From positions 54,607,501 through 54,671,500 of the forward strand of contig NC_092339.1 of the NCBI RefSeq assembly GCF_046630445.1: a stretch of 64,000 bases of DNA, given 5' to 3'. This document shows positions 33,179 through 45,431 of the stretch, piece after piece; the first letter of the stretch is position 1; each line of letters begins with the position of its first letter. Made by a program: the position numbers and the translations under genes. The notes under the pieces are model-generated. The model was not told the DNA's origin. It saw nothing but the letters and a program-made list of their open reading frames with translations, and did no database searches. Source of the stretch: Rutidosis leptorrhynchoides (lineage: Eukaryota > Streptophyta > Magnoliopsida > Asterales > Asteraceae).

Positions 33179-34080
33179 AACCAGGAAGTAGGATTCTAAT
33201 TCTGGGCGTTTGGGAAACCTGTTTCATACCATTTTATAGAAGCTAACAACATATAACACCAACAATAATAAACATCAAACAACACTAAAATAAATAAACG
33301 TATACTGAAAGTTGTAACAATTATACAAACTACAAATATTAAAGTTCAAAAGCATCAATTCGGCGTTTTTACACAAACAACACAAACTATCCGCCTCATT
33401 TCCAGATATCGTAGCTAAAGCATTAACGTTGTGTTCTAGACTTTTTTTTAAGTGAAAAGAAATGGGAATGAATAGGAAGGAGAGAATAGTGATAGAAATG
33501 AATGTGTGTTGATATATGTCATTGTATTCTGGAGTTGAGAGGAAAGTAAAATAAAGAAAACTAATATATTATTATTATTGTAATATGAAGTTGTTAATAA
33601 TAATAATTTATAATTTTTAATAAAAAATAAATAACAAGTAAAGCTTCTTATATCTTAAAACGGAGTATATCTTAACTGAGGAGTAATATTGACATACATA
33701 TAGATATACACTGATATATATATTAAATATAAAAAATAAAAATACACTGATATATTAATATAAAATATTTCATGAATATTTTGGATGGTTATAGGCCTAT
33801 AGTCACTTGCAACTGCAACTAGGTCGCTTGCATTCTTGCAACTGCAACTATGGGGATACGAAGTACAGTATGTGAAACAGGTCGAAAAAGTAATAGAGTA
33901 GCAGGGATACAATAATCATTTATATATATATATTAACCCTTTTCCACTCCAATCATCTCATATTTTGTCGAAAAGTAATAGAATACATCGTAAGTACATT
34001 ATTATGCATTTAAGCTTAATTATGTAGATGTTATTACGCTATAAATATTAACATGTCACATATAAGGGTAAAGAGATAAC
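33179..34080. other. Intron or intergenic DNA, no gene seen
   Basis: AT-rich, including a tandem 'gcaactgcaacta' repeat near 33810-33850. If the kinase and ARM exons form one gene, this is part of a 1.45-kb intron. Confidence 0.5.
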
Positions 34081-35705
34081 CAAGATTCAGGCAAACATAT
34101 GGGTATCCAATTTCGTCGAGATAAAGTCACTTCTGATTGGATCTCATGAATGTTACCCTCATCGCCTTTATATAGTAACTGCAAAGTATAACCAATCATT
34201 AATTAATTGTCATTGGTGTAGTACTCCGTATAATTTATTTGATAAGCAATTTTTTTTCTTTGAAATTGAATCATTTATCTAGTCAAAGTGTTTAGCATGT
34301 TTATCAGAACAAAATAATTAATAGCATAGTATAGTACGTATGATTTTGGAAGTACACTACTACAAAAAAACTGCTTTAGAAACCGATTTTTAACACTTTA
34401 GAAACCGATTTTAAAACCGGTTTGTATTGGGTGGGGTTTATAAAGTTAACAAGAAACCGGTACGTACCACATTTTCCTTGTTGACAAGAACTTCCTTAGA
34501 GGGATTCGTGTAAAGGTCGTCTCTATTAGTGTATGCCACATGAGAATCTAACTTCTCCTTCATTTTTCGATTCGTCAACGATAGACGGGTTTTATCCACA
34601 TCCTCCTGAGATTCATATATTAATACATTAACTTGTTAAATACTGTATGTTGAAGCATCTAATTCTCAAAATTTACCTTTATGTGTATTTATGGTTTCAT
34701 ATATACCATAAAAAATGATGACATACAAATTGAGACGTGAAAATATATAATTCAAATCACGTCTAAGTTTACCTGCAGTTTTAAAGCTTTTTCAAGTTGT
34801 TGTAATACCACATCCATCGAAGGACGTCCTTGTCGATCTCCCAACAAACACTGATATGCAATACGTGAAAACTTTTTCATGGAGTCGGTGCTCATGTACT
34901 CACTCAAAATAGGATCAATTATCCGATCTAGTGTTTCCTCTCTATAGAATGTCTGGGCCAGTTGAGGTAATAATCGTTGTTTACTTACTCCATCCATATA
35001 GAAGCAAGAACGACCACATAGGACTTCAAACAGTACCACCCCGAACGAATAAACGTCCGACTCTTTGGTCAATATCCCGGAACATTTGTAAGCAGGATCA
35101 ACATAGCCAGCTGTGCCAACCACGTTCGTGTAGATAAACGTGTCATTTTCGTTGGCACGGCCTATTCTAGAAAGACCAAAATCTGCTATCATTGCTTTCC
35201 AATTGTTATCGAGGAGAACATTAGCACTTTTAATGTCTCGGTGGATAACTCGTTCGTGTTCTGCAACGTGGTTGTGTAGATGATCTAATCCACGTGCTGC
35301 GTCGACACAAATATTTAGTCGTTGCATCCATGTCAGTTGACACGCTGAATCTGGAGACGTTCGTAGATATTTATCTAGGCTACCGCGATGTGCATACTCA
35401 TAGATAAGAACTTTTTCAGGGCCTTGGTTGCAAAAACCAACAAGAGATATGAGGTTTGGATGTTTATAACGAGTTAGCAATCGAATCTCTGTTAAGAATT
35501 CTTTAAGGCCCTGACCAGAAATTTTAGTATCAAGTCGCTTTATAGCAACAGTGGTTAGTTCCCTTTGACCGGAGAGTGAGATTTGTCCCTTATAAACGGG
35601 GCCATATCCACCCTTTCCGATAATAGTTGTGAAGTTTTCGGTGGCTTCTTTGATAAGTTGAAATGGTATGCTAAGGTGCTCCAAGTCTTTAAATTCCATC
35701 ATCAT
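34081..35705 (-). CDS. Receptor-like (cytoplasmic) Ser/Thr protein kinase exons
   Basis: Exon 1 (34773-35705, 311 codons, starting at the first of three Met) encodes a full kinase domain. It has glycine loop GKGGYGPVYKG (residues 30-40), VAIK lysine 56, catalytic HRDIKSAN (155-162), DFG (175-177) and activation-segment GTAGYVDPAY. All key residues are present, so it is probably active, phosphorylating Ser/Thr. There is no signal peptide or membrane span. The sequence is closest to the CrRLK1L/RLCK type (SYHTEI-like start FKDLEHLSIPFQLIKEAT). Exons 34468-34605 (46 codons) and 34081-34178 (98 bp, ending in phase 2) follow with GT-AG borders and no recognised domain. The next same-strand exon in matching phase is TIO-like (32459-32627). 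Alternatively, it is an independent kinase gene whose last exon I cannot place. Confidence 0.8.
34355..34467. mobile_element. CACTA-terminus-like intronic sequence
   Basis: 'actacaaaaaaactgc' followed by repeated 'gaaaccg' motifs looks like one end of a CACTA element. No partner end or TSD was found. Confidence 0.25.
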
Positions 35706-36687
35706 GGGTAAGTAAAATGTTCAAAAGATTAATGTTGAAGGAAGAAATTAAGAAAAAAATTGTTGGAAAAGATTAGCAGAAAAGGAGATGACTACCTATG
35801 AATCAAAAAGAAAGATAAGACAGGACTATTTGATTTGATGTCTAATGAAAATATAAGTGACTTTACTTTTTGATATTGATATTGATATTTATAATAATTA
35901 AGGTGCTAGCTAGTAGTGGAAATTGTAATCGTTGTTTAATCCTTAATAATTAAGCTACCTACTTCTCAACAGTCAAACCTTGAGTGCCGGCAAAATGGAC
36001 TAGGAAATATTTAAACGTGGTACATCTGGACTTTCATAAACATAATATAGGCCATAGTGGACCCTCTTTATTTCGTTATTATCAAAAGAAGACGAAGTTT
36101 TTAGTTTTACATTATTAATTATTAATATTAATGTACAGATAGTGGAAATTATTTAATTTTATATGATGAGTCATCATCTTATGATTTAAACTAGCTACTT
36201 CAAAATCATGAGTTTGCAAAAAAAACAAAGGAAAGGAATTATAAGCCGTGTTATATGAAATTATTTTGTTACTAAATTATATGTAATGTAATGGATGATG
36301 GATCAATCCAGGCTCGAGTCTGATAGAGCTCAACTTGCAGACTTGTTTCCAAACATAATCTGAGATGAACCTGGCTACTTTTATTGGAAAGATGAACCCG
36401 ACTCAAGGAGAGAGCATAGTCTAACCTAGCTAAGCTAACCCCATCAAATTGAAAAGCGAAACCATAAAAATGTTTTTATGAAAATGAGGGAGCACAAAAG
36501 AGGCCCAAATGATTTTAGACGAGTATCATATGATTTAAGAGAATAAATTCTGATTTTGGGTTTATACAAATGTTTCAAATTCTTAAACATAATTTCATAA
36601 CCGCATTGCCCGTTGTAGGCAAAATCTTTTATATAACCGAAGTCTGAAAGGATGTTAAAACGCTAAGAGATTGAAACTGAATACACC
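35706..36687. other. Upstream region of the kinase, no gene seen
   Basis: AT-rich DNA that should hold the minus-strand kinase promoter. No clear core element could be chosen, and no ORF or terminal repeat was recognised. Confidence 0.4.
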
Positions 36688-36695
36688 CGCAGGAA

Positions 36696-36892
36696 CAGGG
36701 ACGGATCTTTGGGGTGGCAGGGGTGGGCAGTGGCCCCTCCAAAAATTGTTCTCTTAGTGTAAGTTTTATTTTCTAGGATCTAAATTATAAATATTTTATA
36801 TAATAGCCCCTCCAAAATTTTAGAATTTTTCTTATATAAGTTTTTGAAATGATTTTGACCCTTCCACTAAAATCGTTCAAGATCCATCTCTG
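36696..36892. mobile_element. hAT-type MITE, 197 bp
   Basis: Terminal inverted repeats CAGGGACGGATCTT and AAGATCCATCTCTG match at 12 of 14 positions. A perfect 8-bp TSD CGCAGGAA lies at 36688-36695 and 36893-36900. CAGGG-type ends with 8-bp TSDs are diagnostic of hAT elements. No ORF. Confidence 0.93.
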
Positions 36893-36900
36893 CGCAGGAA

Positions 36901-37116
36901 GAATATACATCTACCTTCCACGTGAAAATGCCAACTGTTTATATTGACTTGTTCCACTATCCACACACTCACTCACTCAGACCAATCACACTAAATATCA
37001 TAACTTCAAACCTATTTAACTAACACAGGCTAAACAGAAATGTACATTTAACTGCAGCTAACAAAAAGCTTTACACAAACAAGCCAGTAAAAGCGTTTAA
37101 TTAGTAGATAAAGGGG
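36901..37116. other. Short intergenic stretch
   Basis: Nothing recognised. Confidence 0.4.
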
Positions 37117-37290
37117 GATTAGAAGTGGGTAGCTTAAAAGCGTTTAATGTGGCGTTAATGCAAAAGTGGAGGTGCCGAATTCTCTTGTCCCCAGATTCCT
37201 TATGGGTTAGAGTAATAAAAGCGTCCCACGGTAACGATACGGGTTTAGAGTTAATTAGCAGGTTAATTGTTCTAATTGAGGTTGTGGTCA
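37117..37290 (+). pseudogene. LINE reverse-transcriptase C-terminal fragment
   Basis: The plus strand reads GSLKAFNVALMQKWRCR and SLWVRVIKASHG, a signature just before the zinc-binding RVT region of plant LINE-1 polyproteins. Only about 50 codons are recognisable. The frame then runs open to 37661 with sequence I do not recognise. Confidence 0.65.
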
Positions 37291-37694
37291 TATACTCATA
37301 TATTGTTTCTTCAAGCCTGATCGGCTTGTTAACTGACATTTCGGAGGTTCGGTTTGGTGTAGATCCCGATTGTCCGACGTGGGACAGGTTATGGAGATGG
37401 AATGTTTACGGTCGTGGAAGCACGTGTTCAGATCGACAAGGTCATTCTCCTGTGTCTTTCTCCGGTTATCAATTGGCCAAAGATTATTCCATGAGACCAC
37501 TCCCAACGGTTCGAGAACGGGAACCGCCCTCAGCCCACTCCCCCGCCGCCCTCGAGGGCGCCGATGGCATTCCAGCCGCCCTCGGCCGCCCTCCAATCTC
37601 TTTCCTGCTTCTGTTCTCGATTAAATCATATGTATCACAGTTTGAGGGCGGGCAACGGTAGTAAATCAGAAACAGAAAATCAGAAACAGAAGTA

Positions 37695-37737
37695 GCCGTT
37701 GGCTACCAACGGCTTTTTTTTTTTTTTTTTTTTTTTT
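37695..37737 (+). other. Hairpin followed by T tract
   Basis: GCCGTTGG-CTA-CCAACGGC (37695-37713), then about 24 T. It lies about 60 bp upstream of the TATA box of the Myb-like ORF. It would look like a Pol III or intrinsic terminator, but may be incidental. Confidence 0.4.
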
Positions 37738-37751
37738 GCTTTTCTTTTTTC

Positions 37752-37759
37752 TATATAAA
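37752..37759 (+). promoter_or_regulatory. TATA box of Myb-like ORF
   Basis: TATATAAA, 112 bp before the ATG at 37871, followed by an A/C-rich leader typical of a plant 5' UTR. Confidence 0.55.
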
Positions 37760-39019
37760 CACCCAATATATTTTACCAAATAAACATACAAACACTCTTT
37801 TACTTCCAACTAAAACCATTATTCTTGCAACATTACTCATCTCAAACCCATTTCCAACTATAAAAAAAAAATGCCTAAAAAATCATCCAAATCATCCAAG
37901 AACAATCAAAATTTAACGTCCGAGCCGTTCTACACACAACAAAGTAATGATTTTTTCCAAACGCTACTTGAATCACAAATGTATAACTCACCTACCGGTT
38001 CATCTTCTAACCCGAATCAAGGATTGGGGTTCGCATCTTATGCTTCACGTTCACCCGCTTTTGTTTCTACACCTCAATATTCCAACTACCGTCCTCAACA
38101 ACAATTTCCTAACGTCCAACAATTTGTTCCTCAACAACAAGTCATCCAACAACATGTCATTCGACAACCTAGTTTTCAAGAAAATCAAATTCGAGTACCT
38201 ACTCAAATTCCTTCCGAAAATGAATCTGAGGAAGAACAAATCGAAGAGGTTCAAGAAACTCAACCCGATGAATTTGAAGTTAGTCAAAACGAAGAACGTG
38301 TTGGGAGAAATCGTAAAGGAAAAGGAAAGAAAGTAATTTGCAAAAAAAGTCCGTGGTCGGACGACGAAAGTAGGATTTTGGCAACGGTGTGGATGCAAGT
38401 TTCGGAAAATATGGTGGTGGGAACTAATCAAACAAAAGACTCATTTTGGGGGACGATTCAAAGAGTTTACAATGAGCAAGTTCGGGAAAAACGTCGAATG
38501 GATCAAATTACGGGAAAATGGACCAAAATGTCCAAAGATATCAAGTTATATATCGGAATTTACTCGAAGCTTGAAAATTTTTGGCAAAGTGGCCAAAACG
38601 AAGCCGATATCATGTCACATGCTCGACGTGCGTTTAAGGATCAAGTGGGTCGTAACTTCTTATACGAGGATGCGTGGAAAGTTCTCAAAGAATGTCCGAA
38701 ATTTTTAACATACGAAGGAGTCGTGAACAAAAAACATACTCCGATGGAGTTACCGAGTGATGGACCCGCGAATGAAAGTGGTCCGAGTGGTGGAGCCGCG
38801 GGTCCGAATTTCCATGAAGAACCTTTACGTCGTCCGCCGGGTCGTGCAAGTTCCAAGGCTCATAGGAGTTCGGGTTCATCCGATGCGGCCTCACGTTTGT
38901 CGTCCGAGGAAGCCCGCCAAACGTTAATCGAAACCGCAAATGCTACAAGGTTAACCATGGAAAAAATATACATTGAAACCGAGAGGCGTACCATGTTGGA
39001 TAGTTTAACGTTTCTTACA

Positions 39020-41461
39020 TGTAGCGACCCCGACAAATCGTCAAGTGACGGCGTCGGCTACGTGGGTCCCATTACCTGATTATAAGTCTTTAAGATAACG
39101 TTTGACCAAAATATGTCGCCTTCATTTCAAAATAAAGATTGTTTCAAAGTTTACAAGAATTGTTCAACCAAAAGTTAAGTTACAACGTTATAAGTACGAT
39201 TGAAATCTAGGCGACACGGTTTAAAGTAAAGTCAAAAGACGCTCCATGAAATGCATGTATACTCGACATCGGATGCAAGTATCAATTAGTAAGCGGAAGC
39301 ATGTTTCACATATCGTGCATGACCTGAGAAAAACATAGAGAATCTGTCAACGAAAACGTTGGTGAAATCATAGGTTTAAGTAAGTAAGTACAAGTGAACC
39401 ACAAGATTTGCATCAATGAATTAATAGTAATACATTCCAAAATTCTGTTTCACGAGCACCCAATTATCAATGCTTAACATTTCCTTCCATTGAACCCCAT
39501 CACTTAGTGCTAGAACATACACTGTTTCTCGAAAATATATTTCATTCGTAAACGGTAGCGAACCGTTTGAATGAGGGTTTGTCAAACCCATATGGATCCA
39601 TACAACATAAGTTCTCGCTTACACCCGGCAAGTGTAACTAATGATAATCGAATTGAGGATTTTGTTCTAAACTCGTATGTAGAATGTTTGTTTTTCCTGT
39701 ACTTGTGTTCACTTAGTAAAGAAATGTTTATGTTTTCTCATCCCAAATGTAAGTTCAAAAAGAGTAAAAGTGGGACTATGATCTCACCTCGAGTGCACGA
39801 GTATAAAGGTACTTCAACAAGTAAACGTGTGCAAAGACAAAGCTAGTCTTGACCTAAACAATAGGTTTGTATCAATAACGGTAAACACAATAGGTCAAAG
39901 ATGTTCAATTAGTCCTATGGCTCGTTACGACTCAATAATGTAGCATGTGAATCAAGTTGTCATGTTTCATGCAAGATACAAGTATAAAAGCATGTTAGAA
40001 CGATTGCACAATTATTTGGTTAAGTTTGATTAAAAGTCAACTTGGTCGGGTCAAAGTCAACAGAAAAGTCAACGGGGTCGGGTTGGATATCCGACAATTT
40101 TTCTAAGTTATATAATCATATATGAGCATGTTGGCCAAGTTTCATGTTAATCGGAGGTCCGTAGCATAGCAAACATTTTCATGTCAAATGACCAAAGCGA
40201 ACAGCCAGTTTTAGCCAAATGGGACGGCGTCCCAATTGGCTAGACGGCGTCCCGATTTAAAGGGTGGGACGGCGTCTCGAGAAGCTAGACGGCGTCCCAG
40301 TTCAAAATGTGGGACGGCGTCCCAAGTATCTGGACGGCGTCCTGATCTTGTCCCAGGCCCTGTTTGCTGTATTCCTCAAATGGACGAACCAAAACACAAA
40401 CAATCACATTTTATGATCCGCAAACAATTAGAACATGTATTTTATATCATCGGAAAGCTCTTTCGACAAGGAACGCAACTAAGCACTTTTCATCAAGCAA
40501 AAACATCATATACTATAACCGAAATCCCGTCAAGTGATCAATAGAGGTTTATTTTCAAGTTTCAAGTTTATCAATTGAAATTTAAGTTTCGGGAATCCAA
40601 TTTATACATATGATATGCCGTTTTGAAGGTAATGAAGCATGTAACCCAACTAAACACTTATCAATAACATTAACAAGCATTCAACGCATCAAAAGTTCGT
40701 TTTAAGAGTTGTCAACCCTAACCAAAAGTTCACAAAATCAATAATCGCGTTTATGAAGTTTCTTAAATCGATCTATACATCAAAATGAAGCTAATGATAC
40801 TAGGAACACAATTAGAACATGAACTTTTAACATCTAACAACATATGATCATCCAAAATTCAAGAACAACACACCAAAATTCAAGTTCATGCTAGTTACAC
40901 TAAAACAACGAGATCGAGCATACAAATTATATATTCATGTTAGACTTGAGCCATAGACACTAATTAACACTTTTATGAGTTAAAAACATCAAGAACACAA
41001 AATCTAGTGATTTTAGAAAGTTACCCAAATGAGATGAAGTTGGTACCAAAACGAAGAGGATGAAGAGAGGATCACGAATATGTAATTTATTTGGTTGCTA
41101 GCTCCCTAATCCGGATTTAGATGATGAATGAATGGATTTGGTTTTTGAGTGTGTGTTCTTGCTAGAGAGAAAGAGAGAGAGATGGAGGTGGAAATGAATG
41201 GGTGAAAGGGGTTTGACCCTTTGACCTAGTCAAGGGTTTGATCCCTTGTCAAGTTTAGTCCCTCAACTATGAATCGGGTGCGGGAATTAACCGAACGAAT
41301 TATTTTAAATTTCACGGGAGTACGGGAGATATTAAATTTCGATAACGAGAATATTTAAAATGTTACTTAACAAAGGATACGAATCTAGATACGAAGGGTA
41401 TTATTTAAAAAGAAAAAGACGGGCGTTAAAATAATTTAACGGAAAAATGCGGGATGTTACA
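39020..41461 (-). repeat. Gypsy 3' LTR (left copy)
   Basis: Plus-strand ends TGTAGCGACC...GATGTTACA. It provides a stop in the Myb frame at about 39077. Confidence 0.95.
40221..40343. repeat. Six GACGGCGTC quasi-palindromes in the LTR (left)
   Basis: GGGACGGCGTCCC-type units (stem GGGACG/CGTCCC around a central G) recur six times at 17-28-bp spacing. They stand out as GC-rich in an AT-rich LTR. The identical block is at 46633-46755. Confidence 0.9.
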
Positions 41462-41500
41462 TTATCCACACCTCAAAAGAAATTTCGTCCCGAAATTTAG
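41462..41500 (-). other. Gypsy polypurine tract region
   Basis: The minus strand reads AAATTTCGGGACGAAATTTC, then TTTTGAGGTGTGGATAA, directly before the LTR. It shares its first 24 bases with the LARD element's PPT region. Confidence 0.8.
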
Positions 41501-43199
41501 TTGGAAGTAATAATCGATGCCTCTCACTCGAGACCGGAGATGTCAATGCTATGAATAAGTGAAGGTACGTCCTTGAGTGTTCTCATGAATTTGGATTGTC
41601 AGGGTTTTACGTTGCATTAAGGTTCGGTTTTTACGATCCCCGGTTTCAACTGGTTTTCCTATGAAGAGAAGTTTGTCATTGATAGTTGATGTATTCAGCA
41701 GGATTGCACGTTCCTGTTCCGCAGGACACGTTTCTAAGTTTGTTACACGAAATGTAGGGTAAACGGAAACTTAATTGCATCGGAAGTTCTAAATGGTAGG
41801 AAGCGGTTCCAATACACCCCAAGGTTTCAAAAGGTTCAATATTGCAGATATAGCCTTTCTCGATTTCCTAAAATGGATTTCACCTTTCCAAGGTGCGGTT
41901 TCTCAATATTACGCGATTACACACTGGGATTTGTGGGGTTTTCATCTAAGTTTGGTATAACTCTTCTGGCGACAATGGGTTGCCTCGAGCCCTCCTCGGA
42001 CTTGAACGATCTCAATTGTTGTTTCTTGATGGAGTTCAGATTCGGCGATTTGCTTGCCGCATGCTTTGGTTAAATGAACAGGGGTGTGACATTAGCGGTC
42101 ATATAGGGTTTTGGAAGTGTTGCGTTAATATACGAGTGATAGCTGTCATCGTAAAAGGAACTACTAAAGGTGACAATACCAGTCTGTAACATGTCTTTCC
42201 AAGATTGAATCGTACGTTTGCTCGGTTCGTCGGTTGTGGGAGCTACGCGGTACGTATGTCCAAGTGGGTTTCCAAGGTTTCTTGCAAAACTAGAAGCGAT
42301 ACGAGTATTTTGATCCGAGGTAATTGGCAATGGTACACCGTGTTAGAATAGGATCTCTTAAGATATGTTTGAACAAGTCAGTTAGGGTTCGAAAAAAAAA
42401 ATGTTCGTTAGGACTATTCACCCTCGTGGCGAATACTAAGGTAATATGAGGAATTTCTCTATCCATGAAGAAATGTTACAAGGAGTTCCCTTAAACGGAA
42501 GTGCGAGCGATAAAGATGGGAGTGAAATGAGGACTTAGAATAGGATGAGTTTACATCTCGAGGTTGCCATAACGTGCCTCTAGTTGTCAATAGTTGAAGT
42601 CTGAAAGAGAAACGAGGTAGTACACGTAGTTGTATAGTTCGGGGTTGAATAATAGTTGACCGATTATCAGAAACACAAGGGCGTTAAGTCAAAGAAGAGT
42701 GAAGTATCGTTAGATTGTGTGCTACCTTAAATTCCAGTAATATCAGACGGTGACGGTGAAATAACAGAGGTATGTAGTGTGGTACGTGATGACGAGAAGA
42801 TTGATCGGATCCACAATTTAGTATTCGAATTCTTCGTGTAAAATAACGAATTTTAGTTATGTTGATTTTTGAGTCGAGAGAGTATGCCTTTCGGCGTTCA
42901 TGTAGAAATATTTCCATGTTTGAGTTCCATCTGTTGCTATACGATTTTAACTAGAAATGTTGGTGTGAAGAATCACGCTCAAGGTTCGAACACGGAGAGG
43001 TTTAGAGTTTTCCTTAGTGAGTTAACGAGTTTAAAAGTCGTGTGACACGAGAAAAGTCGGAAATGAATCTTCGGTAACAATAGACGAGATCTAAGATTTT
43101 ACGAATACAAGTCTGAGTTGGGAGAGTTTCCTGATTACATGTGGCTCGATTTCGAGATTGATTGTAATGCCTTGACCATTAACATCATGGTCTAGAAAA
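41501..43199 (-). pseudogene. Degenerate downstream pol region
   Basis: This should hold RNase H and integrase of the gypsy element, but no catalytic motif was readable in any frame. Short ORFs here (for example 41873-42073) look accidental. Confidence 0.4.
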
Positions 43200-43520
43200 T
43201 TGGACTTCGTTCAACAGAAATTCTCACTTGGAGAATTTGGTATAGAGTTGCTCTTTTCTCAAAAGTTCGAGCTTAAGATGGTGATGTTGTTAGTTTCCCT
43301 CCTTTACTTGAATAAGTTAAGATGTCATCTATAAATACGATAACAGATTTGTCTAGATAAGTTGCATACGTGGTTTAGGAGGTTCATGAATACGGACGGA
43401 GTCCTAAATAAATCAAACGGTACTAAGAGAGATTTACAACTAACGTCGTGAGTTCGGAAATGGCTTAGGAGACATCGTCTCACTTAACCCCCAATTGATG
43501 ATAACCGGAACGGAGGTCGT
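43200..43520 (-). pseudogene. Reverse transcriptase relic of gypsy element
   Basis: Minus-strand frames, switching by indels, read DLRSGYHQLGVK near 43515, then PFDLFRTPSVFMNLLNHVC near 43410-43350 and KSVIVFIDDILTYS near 43355-43310. The last is the YxDD-type catalytic box (FIDD). Several stops and frameshifts occur within 300 bp. The domain is unmistakable but non-functional. Confidence 0.85.
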
Positions 43521-43638
43521 TTTGGAATGCACACGGGATTCATGCAAGAAATCATGAGGTCATGGATGCGAGGGAGAGGGTATCGGTTTTCCAACCGAAA
43601 TTTACTCAGTTCACAATAATCTATACAAGATGATGGGG

Positions 43639-43646
<8 letters not shown>

Positions 43647-43674
<28 letters not shown>
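43647..43674. repeat. Poly(T) tract inside gypsy interior
   Basis: About 27 T in a row after 'aaaat'. It may be a minus-strand poly(A) insertion or slippage product. Confidence 0.8.
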
Positions 43675-43677
<3 letters not shown>

Positions 43678-43799
43678 GAATACGTTTCGAGCTCCCTAGT
43701 TCTATAGGTGTCAAGTCAAAAGTCTTAACGTACATCCTCCAATAAAATTTATAGGCACACAATATTTTCCGTTGGTCACTTAAATCGCCGAAATAGTAT

Positions 43800-43925
43800 C
43801 TAAGGGAAAAGATGGAAAGTAATGAGTACAAGTCAAAGTCTCGGTTGTAGAACGTCTAGCGGTAACTGAATCGAATAAATATGAAATATACGGTTTGTTG
43901 TGAAGAAACGTACCCGTGACTAGTC
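43800..43925 (-). pseudogene. Gypsy protease relic
   Basis: In a frame offset from gag, the minus strand reads ARDDDGLVTGTFLHNKPY, then SYLFDSVTARRST. The aspartic protease active site, normally DSG, is DSV, and the reading frame differs from gag. The protease could not be active. Confidence 0.7.
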
Positions 43926-45026
43926 CATCGTCGTCTCGGGCATCCTGGGTGTCGATGTTGAAAGTTCAATGTCGTGCGTTGTGGTTGATTTCTTCTTTGG
44001 GCACACATTCCTAAAATGACCCAGTTGGCCACACTCAAAGCATGCACCCGTCCTGTGTGCGTTGGGCACCCTTCGAGCGACGGTAATGGTACCCTTACAG
44101 ACATGGGCCACATGGCCACTTCTTTGACACTTGACGCAAAATGGTTTGCCACATTCACCAAAATGATGTTTGCGACACTTGTTACAGTGAGGTAGGGTTC
44201 CGGCATACCCCTTCTTGCCGCCGGGGGTGAAAGGCTTCTTGGAGATGTTGTTATTGTTGTGGTTGCTTGGTTGCGAGGCTTCCCATTTTCTTTTGTTGTT
44301 ACCCGGGTGGTTCTCGACCATTCGTACCGATGCTTCCATTTCATTCACCGTTTCTAAAGTTTGGTGGGCCTTTGTTAAAGCCTCTTGTAGGTTAGTGGGT
44401 TGGGATGCCATTACCCCGTGTTGAATGCTCTTAGGGAGGCCATCCATGTAAAGTTCGACTCTTAGGGATTCGGGAGTCATGAGATTTGGACACCTTGAGA
44501 CTAGTTCGGTAAACCGTTGATTATAAGCTCCGAGGTCATTCCCGACCGTTTTTAAATTCCTTAGCCCTTGCTCGAGCCTTCGAGTCTCATCGCGCGGGAA
44601 GTATTCGGTGATCATTCTTTCTCTTAATTCGGTCCAAGAGAGTGTAAGGGCTTCATCGATACCCACTGATTGTACATACGTGTTCCACCATGAGAGAGCG
44701 ATACCGGTAAGAGTGAGGGTGGAAAACTTGACCTTATCTTGGTCTCGACAACCGCTTGTGTTAAAAACGGTCTCCATTTGTTCAAACCATCGGGTGAGAG
44801 TAACCGGTCCTCCGGTTCCATCGAAAGTGGGAGGATTGTACTTCATGAAGTTCTTGTAGGAGCAACCTTCGATTGAATTACCGGTTCCATGATTGTTGTT
44901 GTTAGAAAAGTGATCGGCCACGGCCGTACCCACGGCGGTGGTTATCATTCGTTGAAGAGCTTGTTCTAGAGTTTCGAGAGGAGTATTGTGTTGACCTTGG
45001 TGAGCCATTGTTCCTTCATGACACAA
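43920..45026 (-). CDS. gag: Ty3/gypsy Gag polyprotein, intact
   Basis: 368 codons, or 362 from the second, better-placed Met (MAHQGQHN, 45008). The capsid-like retrotransposon gag domain spans about residues 60-190 (YNPPTFDGTGGPVTLTRWFE, then LSWTELRERMITEYFP). The nucleocapsid region has one CNKCRKHHFGEC finger and two CX2CX4HX4C knuckles (CVKCQRSGHVAHVC, CFECGQLGHFRNVC). It would assemble virus-like particles and package RNA in the cytoplasm. It starts about 420 bp inside from the PBS. Its integrity beside ruined pol suggests retained function or very recent capture. The stop lies where a gag-pro fusion would normally continue. Confidence 0.93.
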   Translation of the reverse strand: MCHEGTMAHQGQHNTPLETLEQALQRMITTAVGTAVADHFSNNNNHGTGNSIEGCSYKNFMKYNPPTFDGTGGPVTLTRWFEQMETVFNTSGCRDQDKVKFSTLTLTGIALSWWNTYVQSVGIDEALTLSWTELRERMITEYFPRDETRRLEQGLRNLKTVGNDLGAYNQRFTELVSRCPNLMTPESLRVELYMDGLPKSIQHGVMASQPTNLQEALTKAHQTLETVNEMEASVRMVENHPGNNKRKWEASQPSNHNNNNISKKPFTPGGKKGYAGTLPHCNKCRKHHFGECGKPFCVKCQRSGHVAHVCKGTITVARRVPNAHRTGACFECGQLGHFRNVCPKKKSTTTHDIELSTSTPRMPETTMD

Positions 45027-45417
45027 GAATATCGTTGGTTAGTATTTTCAACAATACTAACCGGAGTATGGAATAAGGATAGAGAGGAAATTTTTCCTTG
45101 GCTCGCCTTAAATTCTTTACGTCATAATGTCGGAACGTCCATGTGAATCACCGTAATATAATCCCGGAAATTATATTACCCTGATTTACATGTGCATTTA
45201 ACATTACTTTATAAAGTCAAGGTGGCGCGTCAACAAAATTTATCAACGTAAGATCAAGATCGAATACGAGTTAGATATGATAGAAGAGTTCGGGTATAAA
45301 TGCACAAATAGTCAAGTAATTCCTACTTCAGTCTATATGCCGGTTGTAGTCTAGATTCACCTATGTACCCTATGACTCGGGGTGGACACAAATGAACTCT
45401 AAATCCCTACAACCAAG

Positions 45418-45429
45418 GCTCTGATACCA
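45418..45429 (-). other. Gypsy primer binding site (tRNA-iMet)
   Basis: The complement of GCTCTGATACCA, two bases from the right LTR, as in the LARD element. Confidence 0.92.
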
Positions 45430-45431
45430 AC

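Noticed and set aside
37288-37661. Continuation of LINE frame as a gene, and an opposite-strand ORF
   Set aside because: GC-rich region with no recognisable motif, and the frame crosses the proposed Harbinger terminus.
39571-39846. 91-codon ORF repeated at 45983-46258
   Set aside because: It lies wholly inside the gypsy LTRs and is explained by LTR identity.
40221-40343. CRISPR-like array
   Set aside because: Repeats are only 9-13 bp with irregular spacers, in a plant LTR and present in both LTRs.
41873-42330. Genes inside the gypsy interior
   Set aside because: Short overlapping ORFs on both strands in a region that should be decayed pol. No motif.
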